Positions 1 to 13,000 of a DNA stretch of 64,000 bases are shown here, in pieces. The notes below the pieces were generated by a model that saw nothing but the letters and a program-made list of their open reading frames with translations, was not told where the DNA came from and searched no databases. The stretch is from positions 12,760,062 to 12,824,061 of the forward strand of contig OU612074.1 in assembly GCA_914767715.1 (NCBI GenBank). Reading direction: 5' to 3'. This stretch comes from Membranipora membranacea (lineage: Eukaryota > Bryozoa > Gymnolaemata > Cheilostomatida > Membraniporidae). Positions within the stretch are counted from its first letter, which is position 1. Each line of letters opens with the position of its first letter. Both the position numbers and the translations under genes were made by a program.

Positions 1-101
1 TGGTCCCAGTCACATTAGCATCGGGAAAGTTTGACGCTTACGAACGGGATGGCTATCTGGGATGTCTATCTGGGATGAATGTTATAATGTGACTGGGACC
101 A
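1..101. repeat. Inverted repeat with 17-bp perfect arms
   Basis: Bases 1-17 (tggtcccagtcacatta) are the exact reverse complement of 85-101. The loop and the DNA just after it carry several copies of a tctgggat word. It may be the end of a foldback or MITE cut by the window edge. Confidence 0.7.
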
Positions 102-886
102 TCTGGGATAAGCATCTGGGATGGCATCCTAGTGTCATCTGGGACAATGTGAACCAGCCATAAATGTACTCGCTGTTTCTAGTTAGCATTACTGCAGATG
201 GAGAGAAGTGATTCTTACTTTCAGAGTTTTCTGTTATATTGGTCGCTAGCTTTATTCAAAAAACTTTGGTCCCTCTTCGGAAGAAACTTACAACGACAGC
301 TCATTTTTAAAATTTCTGGATGACAACATTCTGACATCATTCCAACAATGCAACCATAGAATCGAATACCCAATGATCATGTCAAACTCAATATGTGTAA
401 TTGCCCCGATTTCTCAAGAAAAGGTCATTGGCCTTGTATAATAGTGGTCCTTGATTCAACCCTAGGCTCTACATGCCACCAATCACTCATTGGTGTGAAT
501 CCCCAGATTTACAAAGTAGGCTATAATCAGAACTAGGGAACGATGAGTGATGACTCATGATGGTTCTAGATGATGTTTACTATAAGACTTATGGGAATAA
601 TAAATGCAATCTTTGGTTTCTTTTGTTCTCATGTCATCGTAATGGTTGTGTAGGCCTACCTCTAAGTCAATTAGATACCTGCTATGATAGAGGACTTTTA
701 GCTACTCTGGATTTTTGTGCTCTCAATAGGAATTGGAAGAGCAACTCCAAAGTCATAATTCATAGTCATACAATCTTCACTAATTGTACGCGTATAAGTT
801 CTTACCTGAGGGCATACTTCTTCCTTTTTATAAGCATTGAGTTACGCTTGTTGAATAAAACTATATTTATTTATTTATTTTCGCAG
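102..886. other. Upstream or first-intron DNA of FN3R-A; no coding exon recognised
   Basis: The leader exon at 887 starts in phase 0 directly after a TTTCGCAG acceptor and has no convincing initiator, so a short ATG exon should lie here or before the window. I could not identify it. An open frame runs through 557-886 into the exon, but its AT-rich, low-complexity content before the acceptor looks like intron. Confidence 0.4.
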
Positions 887-1052
887 ATATATACAGTGTT
901 ATTGGTACTCCTTACTGGTGTTCTATCTCAAGATGAACAAGCAGCAACCCCAACAACAACCCAAACAACAACCCCAACAACAACAATCCCAACAACAACA
1001 ACAACAACAACCACAACACCCACAACTGCTGCGCCAATTGCTGCGCCAACAG
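887..1052 (+). CDS. FN3R-A leader exon: signal-peptide core and Thr/Pro linker
   Basis: Begins IYTVLLVLLTGVLSQ, a hydrophobic signal core with a plausible cleavage near the Ser-Gln, followed by about 35 residues dominated by Thr and Pro. Acceptor ends at 886 and donor GTAAGA starts at 1053. Phase 0 in, phase 1 out. The counterpart in paralog B is 40005-40182, with a different hydrophobic core but the same length class and phases. The CAACAA run also reads as poly-Gln in another frame; the Thr frame is the one supported by phase. Confidence 0.75.
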
Positions 1053-4000
1053 GTAAGAGCGCACAATTCATCTTTTGTATGGACATTTACCTTACATGAT
1101 GCGATCTTACAAAGGAACTAACTCGAAATAGGCCATCTTATAAAGCATAATTATCCACTGGAATCTCTATCAGGTATAATTTTACTTCAAGTGATTCTAT
1201 AACATTTTTTAACTCAAAAATGAAACCCTGAATGGAGCGTCTCATATAATTATGATAGTAATTGATATAATGGTACTCATTGTTTGTTTGTTTTGATGAA
1301 ACACGATCAAGTATAGAATTTATACTCTTTCCTGGACTTATTACAGATGTTGCGGTCAGTGATCCAACAGTCTCTAGTTTGAACGTGACATGGAAGGGTA
1401 TCTCTGGTCAATTCTATGAGGTAAATATTTGAACTGTTGGATTGGTTGTATTAAGCTCATCAAAAAACAGATGGGGAAAATGAAGACGCAATCACCCTAA
1501 AATTATGTTAGGTTTCTGTTGAAAATGCACCTTTGTTTCACTATTGATGCCAGGGTTTTTGTGACCACATCCTCATATTCACTGTGGTTCCATGGGGTCA
1601 AGTTGAACAAATTTCGGAGCTGTGCGAAAAATGGGAATGCCTCCCGGTTCAAACTGAGCTGGAAGACTCAGCTCGCACTAAGTAGCACAAACTAAGATAT
1701 GCCCTTTTCAGAGACTGCTAAGCTCAAAATCCACATAAGAACATGGTGATGAGTTTAATTAGTGATGCTACAACGCAATTGTGAATCACAATATATCATA
1801 AGTGGCGGGAGGGGGCTTTTGCACGAGCATTGTGAGACCTTGTAAGATCAAGTTAAATTTATTATGCTAGGTTAGAGCAAGTTTGATCCAGTTTATGTGC
1901 ATTCCGGTTGCTCCTCTCCACTGATAAGACTCAGTTCATCAGTGGAGGAGGAACAACTCTGAAGGGTGACCAACTGGATCCAGCTTAGTCCACGTCAGAT
2001 TAATATTTTTTGACTATATTTGTTATTATGACTTGATTCTCCCTTTACAGGTTGAATACTGTGAAACAGGGCCGAGCTGCAGTTTTACCTCTGCTAATGA
2101 TGGTAATAGGCTTACAGGCAACTCTGCAATTGCGCAGGTTCTTTCTTCTCTAAATGCTGGTACAGCCTATGACATAAGAGTGCAGGCATTTAACACTGAG
2201 TCAGGCGGGACAGGGGTACCAAGCTCTCCGGCTATCACTGGAAACACAGGTATGAGTGTAGATGATAACAGATTTCTTTTTGCAACAACTTCATTCTATA
2301 CTACTGTAGGTCGTATGTAACATCCCAATCACTTACCAGGATGCTCCTTTAGACAATGCTAGGAAATGCTTATTATAATGAGATTGATAGTAAGAGTTTT
2401 CAACTGAAAATTTCGTAGAAAAAGCATCGGCTGCACATCAGTAGCAGGACTTGTTTTTTGTCACTGTTAAATTTACACCTAATATTTGTCAAATAGAACA
2501 AAGCAACACCTCTACAATCAGCACTCTGACAAGTGAGTCCGAAATTACCACAGCAGTGCTTGTCAATTCTTCACAAGGATCATTATTCGCTTCCACCAAC
2601 CCAAATAACCAGAGTCCAACAACAGAGGTCAAAAGTATGACAACATCCCGTCCATATGGAACAAACATTCAGCTGACTACCTCCATAGTAGAAGACCAAA
2701 CAACCAGTGAACGAGTTTCAAGTACAATGATCAATCCAGCCACTACAGCGGTAAACTCTAACACAGCTGAACAGAATCTGACAACTAGCAGAACACCGAT
2801 GCTATCAGCTACAACTAATGGAGTAATGCTGGAAAATGTGACAAATATAGTGAATCCTAGCTGGAGTTCAACTACATCTGTTCTCGACTCCAAAAGTACA
2901 CCAAATTCAAACACAACACTCGTTAGTGGTATTGCTGCTGAATCAACAACCTGGGCTGGTACAACCAGTACAACTCAAGAGAACACCTCATCAGAGTTCA
3001 AAACCTGGACTGACACGTCTGGTATAATGACTACAAATGCGACCAGTCAATTAGTAACAACTACTACTGCAAACATAGACAACATAGCTACTGATAGCGC
3101 TACAACATCAACTGAATATAATTCAACAACCACAGCAACAGAAGAGACAATCACAGAGAGTGCTACAACAACTACTAAAATGATGCGTAAGAAATACAGC
3201 TTGGTGCTGGAATCAACTCACCTGAGATTGACACCTGCCAAAACCTTACCACTACTAAAGTCCCATTTGAAGAAAAATATGATTTTCAGTGTTAATTTTT
3301 GCATGCAGATACCTTGGAACTTTGGAGCAAATCATTTTCGGGTTAGGGAACCACCCAGACATCAAATTTCCGTTTTACTTTACCTCACCATTGCATGTGC
3401 TGCTATATCACTACCAGCAGCTCATGTCAGTCAGCAAATTACTGGTGAAAGAACGGCTGTAGGAAAACGCAATTGAAATCATCTTAGGAGCCTGTTTTAC
3501 CTGATTAAATAATGATTTGCTTTTAGTTGTAAAAGATAAATTTAGATTTACTACTACTTGTCATAGAGTTGCCCGACCTTGAAGTAACTAAACTAGAGAG
3601 GGCAACTCTCTAACTAACCAAATTATTATATCCTCTCATGAAAAACACAATGTCAGGCGCTGGTAGTGTAACGTTGAGTGAAGTGTTGATGAAAGTCCTC
3701 ATATCACTCAAATATCAACTGCTAAAGCACTGTTAGGCTTGCAGCCAAATGGTAACCGTGACACAAAGATATGAACCGAGACCGGTAATCACTAACAACA
3801 ACATCACATGCTGGAATATCCGAGACTATATCATGAGGAAACTGCGGCTTGAATTCGAACTTCAACCTAAATCGTGCTGCTATTCGGCTACTCCATACCA
3901 TACCTTACCTACACAAACTACCATCAGGACAATAATGGTTATCACTGTATATAATTGCATGGCTGCTATTGAAAACTCAACTTGACCCTTATTGATACAG

Positions 4001-7000
4001 ATAACAAGTTGTTCACAATTTTGGCAGCTTGAGCATTTAATTAGTATTTTTGAATTGAACATAATCATACTTACTTGCTTATGTATAATGAATTCACCAG
4101 TTAAAGTTGCAAGTTTTTGGATACCCATTCTGCAGAGAACTAAACAAAAAACATATTAATATTGTCATGTCGTAAGTCTTGGTTTGCTGGGAAGTCCAGC
4201 AAAAAGTCTCTGTTTTGTGTGTAACACAAATGTTTTTGCGAGTTGATTATACGCATCAGATAATCATCTGAAATAATCGAAGGTGGAGTCAGACTATAAC
4301 ATTAAGTTCATTATGCGTAGGGCGCAGTGTGTTCCAGAAAATGACGCAATGCTGATTCGTTGCAAACGTCATATCCTCATCCCAACCTAACTTCATTCCT
4401 TCTTCGATTGATTGACAATCTTATTCCTTACTGAATTTCAACTGTCTCTCAACCTTTATACCAAAGTTTCACTCCAACCAGCAGTATTCCAAACCATTTC
4501 TTCTCCCAAATAGGCTCTTATACCAACACTTTACTCTTACAACTTAAACGAGGCCATCTCATATCCATCCTACTAGTCTCTAACTGCATGTGATTGCTCT
4601 CTGCTGCTCAGTTCTGTGGTGTTGGGTTTTACGTTCATTGTGTTACATCTATCAATAACAGCTGAATCTCAGATTTTTGTTTTTAGCCGGTTTGTGTGTT
4701 TCTTTGTGCCCCTTGGTTTTACCTTGTAACATTGCTTCTTTCTGACCACATATTTATTCAGCTCCTAGTCCAGTTGAGAGCCCACAGGTTGCAAAATTAT
4801 CAGCAACTGGAATCAAAGTTACTCATACTGACTCTCGTGATCTGACTGGGCACGTAGATCACTGATAAACTAGGCTGTAGTTACCACAAAGTAGATGTCG
4901 TAAGGCTAAGTATAAATCATGCGTGACTTTAAATTGCGCATGTGCAAGAACAATGAGTTTAGTTTAGGTTCTGAGAGAAAATTTGGTCAGGGAGAATGGG
5001 ATAGCCCCTGCATGAACTGCCAATCAAAATCAGCTAATAGTGACAAGAGAGAATAACTATCAATATCAATTCCGCACGCATAGAAGAGCATACCACCAGA
5101 GCAGGTAGCCAATCAGATGGCTTCGGAATTCCGAGGCTCAATTTTGCAGAGATCAGCTCATGCCCAGAGCTGAGCATGCGCAGAATGAAAGTTACTTGGT
5201 TATCGCCTGATGTTTCTGCGCCTAACCATGTGAAGATTTAGTGTAAATCAACTGATGGCAATTGCCCATCAGATGTGACTGCATATGGCACTATGCATGA
5301 CATCAGTGGCGTATATTAGCACTCACGGCCAATGGATATCCGTGAGTGGCTGAATAGCTCAGTGTGTAGAGCGCCTGCCTTATAATCACTGTTATTCAGA
5401 TTGTTGTGGGTTCGAATCCCATCACGGTCAGTTTTTTTTCAAATGGGTGCTTTATAACTGGAGCATTTTTACCGTAATCTTCTACTGCTATTGAGTTGTT
5501 TTCTGAAAGTACCCAACAGCTCAGTGAGCTATTGAAATACCTCTCTGCTTGCACTATTTTGCTACCGATATGCAAAAATCTGTGGTGGGAGGGCGCTTAA
5601 GCGCCCCTCCCACACCCTCCCCGCCATGCCTAAGGCGTGTGGATCGGGCTGCGCCCGATCAATATGCTCATCTCTAAAAAGTCAGTGAGTGAAATTTTTT
5701 AGAATATACGCCCCTGCATGACATCACAAACCTGACACAAGGAGCTACATACACTTTCACTTTGACTGTGTCTGTCGCTGGACTGAGCTCTAGTAGTGTC
5801 AACTCAGACCCACTCAAACTAGGTAAAAATCATTTTATATTCCTATTTAACTATAAATTTTGTGCTCTGTCAGCAGAAATTGATTTATAATACATGCAAC
5901 ATGATATAACATGCATTGGTCTTTGGGTACTCTTTTATAGCCATGAGTTACTCCAAAGTCAATTCGACGACTTTCTGTATATGTGCTCATTTGATTTCTT
6001 GCTTAGAACCAGCCTCAATTGGAAACATCACAGCTGAAAGAATTCAAGGCAATAAAACAGCAGCTAAATTGACATGGGCCAACCCAGGAGGTCATTTTGA
6101 TAAGATTACCATTGTATGGAGTGAGTCTTCTAGCACTGACATCACTGCAAAAGAAGAAACCACTAACATTGGTGGACTTACCCCTGGAAAAACCTATACA
6201 TTCACTGCTCATGTATATAGTGGGAACAAAGTGTCTCTCACAAACACCACTTCTAATAGTCTCACTTTAGGTAATATTATGATATCATCGCATCATCAGT
6301 TACAAAATAATGCCTTTCAAGATACCTAGTGTTACTAATTATTGGAACTGTAGCAATTAGATGTAGCGTAGCTTTCTTATAGTTTGCTTGGTTGAGACAT
6401 AGTATTCTAGTTTTCTGTGTTTTCCCCATTTTCCTTTACAATGTGTTATTAATTCCTAACTTTCATTCATTATCTTATATTAGAACCGAACGCAGTGTCT
6501 AACCTTGTTGCCAATCAAACTTCAACCAACACTGAGGCAGCCCTAGAATGGACCAACCCTTCTGATGTCTTTGACCGGGTAACCATCAGATGCGATGGAT
6601 GTACTCTGACTGAACAGAACATAACAAATAAGACAACCACTACTACATTCAGTGTCCTTACACCAGGACAAACATACACTTTCACTGCTCATGTGTTTAG
6701 TAATAACATAGAGTCATCAACAATAGTCAACTCTAACAGTCTGACACTAGGTAGGAATTTACACAGTTTGATAGTTTGATACCCCTGACACAATGATAAA
6801 ACCCGTACTCGTAAGCAAAACACTTCCTTTATTCTAGCTGTGCTTCTTTTGTTGAATCTTTGAGGGTGATTTGTTGGAGAGTTAACATCTTATTCCTCCT
6901 TTCTGTCCGTCCGTCCAAGCTTACCACCTTCACTGTCGGTTATTCAATTTCGAATTCATCATTGCTTCTTATTTCATATCTACTGTACAATCTAGATGTG

Positions 7001-10000
7001 AATCGTCAATACTCAAACCTCACTATCCTATGCATTTATATCATAAATAACTGGTTATACTAAGTTTTTTTACTCAACAACACCAGTATCATCTGGTAAT
7101 CACATAATGCAAATAAAAAACATAGGCAAGAAGTCGATATGCTTAGTATTGTTGTTATTGAACAAGGTGACGATGAAGGTGATGATGATGATAATCATTT
7201 TGTAGATCAAGATTGACCAGACTTGCTTTTTTCACGTTTTTCTCTCGTATTACTAAGGTTAATTTTTTCCAAAGAAAAGCAAAGCTTTTTTTATAGGGGT
7301 ACATATATAGCAGATATAATAGATATCGTTATATCTTATGTTATTATTAAATATTTCATTAGAAACTCTAAGGGTGTTACATTCTACTCTGATCACCAGT
7401 CAACTCTACTAATATTCGAAACGTAAGCAAATGTCCCTAATCTTTTCATTTCAGTTCCATCTGCTCCCACTGGTGCTAATGCTTCACAATCTGGCGGAGA
7501 TATTACAGTCAATTGGGGATATACTGATGGTGATATTGTCGAGGGATTAAGAGTCTTCTGTAATCCACCTATAGGTAAGGTGCTGTCATCCCATAGCTTT
7601 ACAACAATGATAATAATTGAGTATCTTAGAATATTAGCAATGTTTCTGACTGTTTTCAATATTAGTTCATCAACAGAGATTGTTTGATATTTTTTTCAGA
7701 TACACATTGTCCGTCCGAGGGTAGACAGGTGGCACTAGGTACAGAGAGGACAGCAACCATTAGTAATGGTATCCATGGAGAGGCCTACACTTTCCTTGTT
7801 AGGGCTTATGTCACATCAGAAACCATAGAACTGTTAAGTGCTGACAGCAATGAGATCTCACTACAAATGGGTAAGACTGTAGATTACAATTATTTCCCGC
7901 AATGGATATACTATGTTGTAAATTATTTATATTCATTTTACCTTTTTACATCCCAGCTATGCTATGTTATGATTTTAATACTGTTATTGACATACACATA
8001 ATTATTCTGAGATCTGGTTGTACTCAGACATTTTGATATTGCAATCCCATCTAGTTGGAGCATTCAACTTCGTTACTACGCAGTGTTATGTGGGCCTTAT
8101 GATAGAAAAAAAACTTTGACAATCTCAATGTGAATCGAAAAGATGATTTAAAATAAAACGTAATGTCTCTTTATATTTGAAGCTGCACTGAAATTAACTG
8201 GTCTAGTCATTGATGGGCAATCCAGTTCTCCTGTGACGCTCAACTGGACTGCACCAGTTGACTCAACGTTGGTCAACTACAGAGTCAGCTATACCTCGAC
8301 TACTGTAAGTGATGTCTTTAGCGTGATAAGAAATGAAAGGGTGGCAAAAACTTCATGTGGCGTGATGTTACTTTGAAATATACAGGAAGGCTTGTAGATT
8401 GTTTTGCCACAGAGCTGACGTGTAAAGCCTCATAACAAATAAGATATATCTTAGGAGAGACATATTAGTGTACACCGATCATTTATTGGTCTGGTGATGA
8501 TCTATGTCAGGTTCAACTTGCATGTTTTCTCACTCTTTCATTCACAGTGAAAATAACCTTGACTATTGCTGGAGGTATTTCCATCTCTTATTAGATCATT
8601 CATAGGGGCCTCAACAAAATCAAATATTATCACCAATCTCACTTTTGTAAGTATAAACCATATTTGTGTTGGCAGACTGGCTGCGATGATGGTAACAAGT
8701 CTACTACTGACAACACCACTGTATCACTACACCTCGATATCACTACACTCACTGCTGGGTGTAGTTACAGGTTCACTGTAGCCTCTATACTTGTAAATGG
8801 TGGCAGCAGTCCTGAGAGTGACCCTGTAGAACACACAATAGGTTTGTTGAAACTATGTACCTAAATAACATGTACGTGGTCCAAGGCTTTTTCACTTGTA
8901 CATTCATAGGTGACATTTGTATAACAGTCAGAATGAACGTAGACCTGCCATGTATTCACAATGATATTAATTGTACTTCTCTGCTCTTGTTCAGCCCCAC
9001 TAGCTGTCACAAACCTCACTGTGACCTCCAGTAGCTCATCAGCCATTACGGTTAGCTGGAACTACAGCAATGAATCTGTCTTTGACATATTCGTCGTCGA
9101 GTGTTACGGGGACTGTCAGTCAGTCAATACAACTGATCTCTCAGTCCTGAGAGAGGACCTCACACCAGGCCAAACATACTCAATTATAGTCTACACCATG
9201 AGCAATGGTGTGTCAAGTCTGCCTGAGAGTCAATATGTTCTACTTGGTAAGACTCGGGAGTGGCTTAGACACTGAAGGAAGGATGGTAGCACAAACTCTC
9301 TAACTGGTTAACTAATCTCACATTTACATCAGCACGATATTGTATATGTCATCAAAAGGGAATATTTGGTTCACGGAAATTCTTGCTGCGTTCTGCATTA
9401 CGGTGGCATCTCTATTGATTATCTCATCAACTAATAGATACAGGGAATCGTTCTTCAGCTATTCTCTGTTTTTCTTTCTTACAGCTCCATCCTCAGTGGC
9501 TGACTTAAAGGCCTTCGAGATTAAAGAAGAGAGTATCGCTTACCAATGGTATGCCGGAATAGGTAGACAAGATGGATTTGAAATTGAGTTTTCATACCCT
9601 GATGCAAATATATGTAAGTAAACCCTTAACAGATGCACATTCCCCAGTTATACAAGTAATTCTCAGTATATTTTCACAACATTCAGAACCTATGGATTAA
9701 ACCTGCTGTAAGATCAAGCCCTGCAGTTGAAACGCTGATTTCATAAGTATATACCTCTGCCCATTTTTTGAGTATGACCTCTAACTGTGTATCAAAATTA
9801 ATATGATTCTTCTATTAGACAAGGTAAACCTACAGGTGTTATTGTGTGATCATATATAGCTACTGTAGGTTGAGATTCTCCATCTATGTCTTAACATTTT
9901 ATCTTTAGTCTGATCTTAAACCTTGTCACTATATCAAACCCTCAACATTTGCTCTGCCAGTTAATACTCTGAATAAATATTTACATAATATTTATATAAT

Positions 10001-13000
10001 CTACAATAGAGGCTCCTCATATTATGTGAAATATATGAATCACAGGTTCGATGCTCAACCAGGATATCAGGATATCATTGAGCATAGCATTCTGTTGAGA
10101 ATATCTCTTGTATTATAGCCGATGTTACCGAAGTGAGAGAAGATAACAGAACATTGCACAGAGTCACAATCAGACAATTACACGCTGACACTGATTACAC
10201 TGTCTCTGTGAGAAGTAGAGTTATAGACTCTGCCGCCGGATCTGATAACAAGTTCAGCTCTCCTATGAATGACACATCTAGTACAATAGAGAGTGGTAAG
10301 TACATCTCAATTACTCAGATCTGTTAACATAAGTTGACGAGGAGTTCCAAATCTTTAGTAAAGGCTTGCAGCAGTTTTAGTAGTTTCTGGATAGCAGTTT
10401 TTGAGTTTTTTTGATGGAGTAATAGCTTAAAACTCACTATACCCTCATAGGATGCTTTATCTTAATTTACAATAATTCACCATTCGGTTAATAAGATTTT
10501 TTTATCCCTTTCCCATGTACAGATGTTCCCTTTGCAAGCGCCAACTCCATGGGTATCAAATTATTTATTTACATTATGATCGGCTCCTATGATCTTTACT
10601 TGCTTTATTGATATTGCGTGTTACAAGAGTAAAAGTATTGGCTTATGTAAGCATGAACATTATTTGAAGCATTTGTACTCTTCCTACCACAGGAGAATAT
10701 GGTGGTATATAATAACAAATTTGAAATTTAACTTTCCATGTTTTTATAGCCTTGCTGTTCATTGCTATCATTACAGGGTAGAGGTTGATGCTAAATGGTT
10801 TATTTCAGGTCTTCATACGCAAAGCTTTCAATGTTTGACCATGAAGTCTGGAGCAAGTCTTGGTTTTGGCGTTGTCTATCAAAATTTCAATCACATTTGA
10901 AAACAAATAGTCCTAGAAATAGTTCAAGATGTGTAATCGATGATTTCTGTCATCAAGTTTCTAATTGCCTGCAGTACATCCATACTGGCACAGAGAAGTC
11001 ACATATTTTGCTGAATGTTTATACCATAATTTCATCGTTAATGAAATTTGATTTTGTCGTAGTCGCTGGACCGGTCAGAAACTTGAAAGATGTTCTAATC
11101 AAATCAGACCAAATGAAGATCAAGTGGGATCCACCATCCCCACTGAATTATGTTGTTGCTTATGGCGTGAAGGTATCACAGGATGGGACCTGTGTACAAT
11201 CAATTATTCTCGATTGTGACCCTTGTGAGGTAGGCTGATGTTATATGTATCATTACTTTATGGTTTTCTTGTCATGTGGGTAAGGATCCATGTTAGTATC
11301 ACCATTCTCGAATTAGCTTAAGATGTTACTTACCTTAACCAGATTGGCGCTAATATCTACATAGATATTTGTTACCGTATGATCTCATCAACAATAACTG
11401 TGTTATAAGGCATTGCGATATGTTTTATGGTTTATAATCAATTATTTTTCTCATCTTTCTATCAATCTGCTACTGCATTCATGTTCATTGCGTTATGTGA
11501 CATTTGGTTGGAAAAAAATAAGAAGGTGTGGTGATTTCTTTCCATTCCCTTATAGTCGCGGAAGGGAGCAACCAATTACACTCATTGGGAGGAACAGCTG
11601 GGCTGTGGTGACCTAATTGTGCGACAAATAATAGAGAACGTTACTGCGACCCAACATCTGACGATCACAAATCTGACAGATAATACACAATATATCATAA
11701 CAGTTTATGCTCTGAATACTCGAGATCTGTCTAACCCAGAGAGCCTGACACTCAATACCAAAGTGGCCTGTGAGTTGAAATGTACTGATAGCTATGCCTG
11801 TTGGTTATCATATCCTAGTATTGATTGACAGCTGTAACCTCAGAGTGCAGAGTTGTTTGCATGACGTCACATTACCAACATATAAGCCTCAGCTGATCCT
11901 CGGAGAATTAATGTGTATATAAGGTCAAATTGAGTATCTGCTGAGGTTGCAACCTCTGTCAGGGAGTTTAGACCATAATTATTGTTCATATTATTTCCTG
12001 TTAATTTGGGGAGTCTTGCTTATTGGATCTCATAAGTAACAGACATGCAGCATATGTAAGATAAAGAAAAAAAAGTTTGTACAACTTGTCGGAGAGCGCA
12101 TAGAAATGTCATTTTATACTTTACATTTTAGTGCCATTTGAGAAGCCAACAATTACTGTATTGAACTCAAACCACAACACAATCAATATACGCTGGAACA
12201 AAGTTGCTGATGGTGAAGAAAGCAACATCACCCACTACACAGTTCGATATTCTACTGATAGTGAGAAAATTACAGAATTTAATGTGACAAGAACTGAGGT
12301 AGGTTAGAATCAGAGACAACAGTAAGCACATCAATATTCATAACTGTGGGTATCTATTACGGTTTTCATGCTTAGTAGTTGAAAGCTCATCGCTGCCATA
12401 TGACTGCAGTTAGAACCGGCGGAGGAAAAATTGGCTATTATGTTAAAGCGTCAATAAAAGTTGAGAAGCCCCAACTAAGTCATAGTTGTTATCAGTATAT
12501 TTCATTCAGCCAAGTGCTGAGGCCGTCAGGTCATCTTTTTTCAAAAGGTATGGAGAAAGACTCTGGATATGACATCAAAAACATGTTCTGTTGTTTATTA
12601 TTATCGTTTATGTTTATGTTATAGGAGTTGAGTTACTCACTTTTACTGATAGATCTGCTACCATATACTGTATACGAGATTACAGTATCAGCCTCTACTA
12701 AGGCCGGTGATGGGCCAGAAGGGAGAGTGACACAACGCACAGGGGAATATAGTGAGTTATCATGATGTAGAATTATATACGAGGCTAACAATGAGATGTT
12801 TACCAAGTGCTTTGTAAGCATTGATATTCACCTAACACCTTATAAAAAACAACTACATTCACATTCACACGCTGATATCATCATGTTCTATATGGTGGTC
12901 GGTTATCGAGTTCAAGCCAGTTTGACACTTCTTTACAAGGGAAGGGATCAATGGTGACTTCCAGACCAGCAGCTTGGTCACTGGGAGCGAGGAGTTTGGG

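Larger units (their letters stand above)
4762..5822 (+). pseudogene. FN3R-A FN3-2: exon broken by two insertions and a stop
   Basis: The edges match the intact FN3-2 exon of paralog B (44313-44576): it opens with SPVESPQV and closes with the NSDPLKLG stretch and a GTAAAA donor at 5823. Inside are a 364-base insertion (4824-5187) and a 410-base tRNA-like insertion (5306-5715). Ignoring both, one nonsense codon remains (TAG, where B has GAA, just after HVKI near 5239). The FN3 features are otherwise still readable (KVTWLSPD, LTQGATYTFTLTVS). The exon was phase 1-1, so skipping it leaves the rest of FN3R-A in frame. Confidence 0.85.

Noticed and set aside
918-1121. Poly-Gln open frame over the CAA repeats
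   Set aside because: It is the shifted frame of the Thr/Pro linker; the phases of neighbouring exons and paralog B support the Thr frame.
3566-3610. Hairpin gagttgcc/ggcaactc as a transposon
   Set aside because: Short, no target duplication, and present unchanged in both paralogs; probably incidental.
5339-5430. Functional tRNA gene within the exon insertion
   Set aside because: It is part of a repeated element with target duplication, and the cloverleaf is imperfect.
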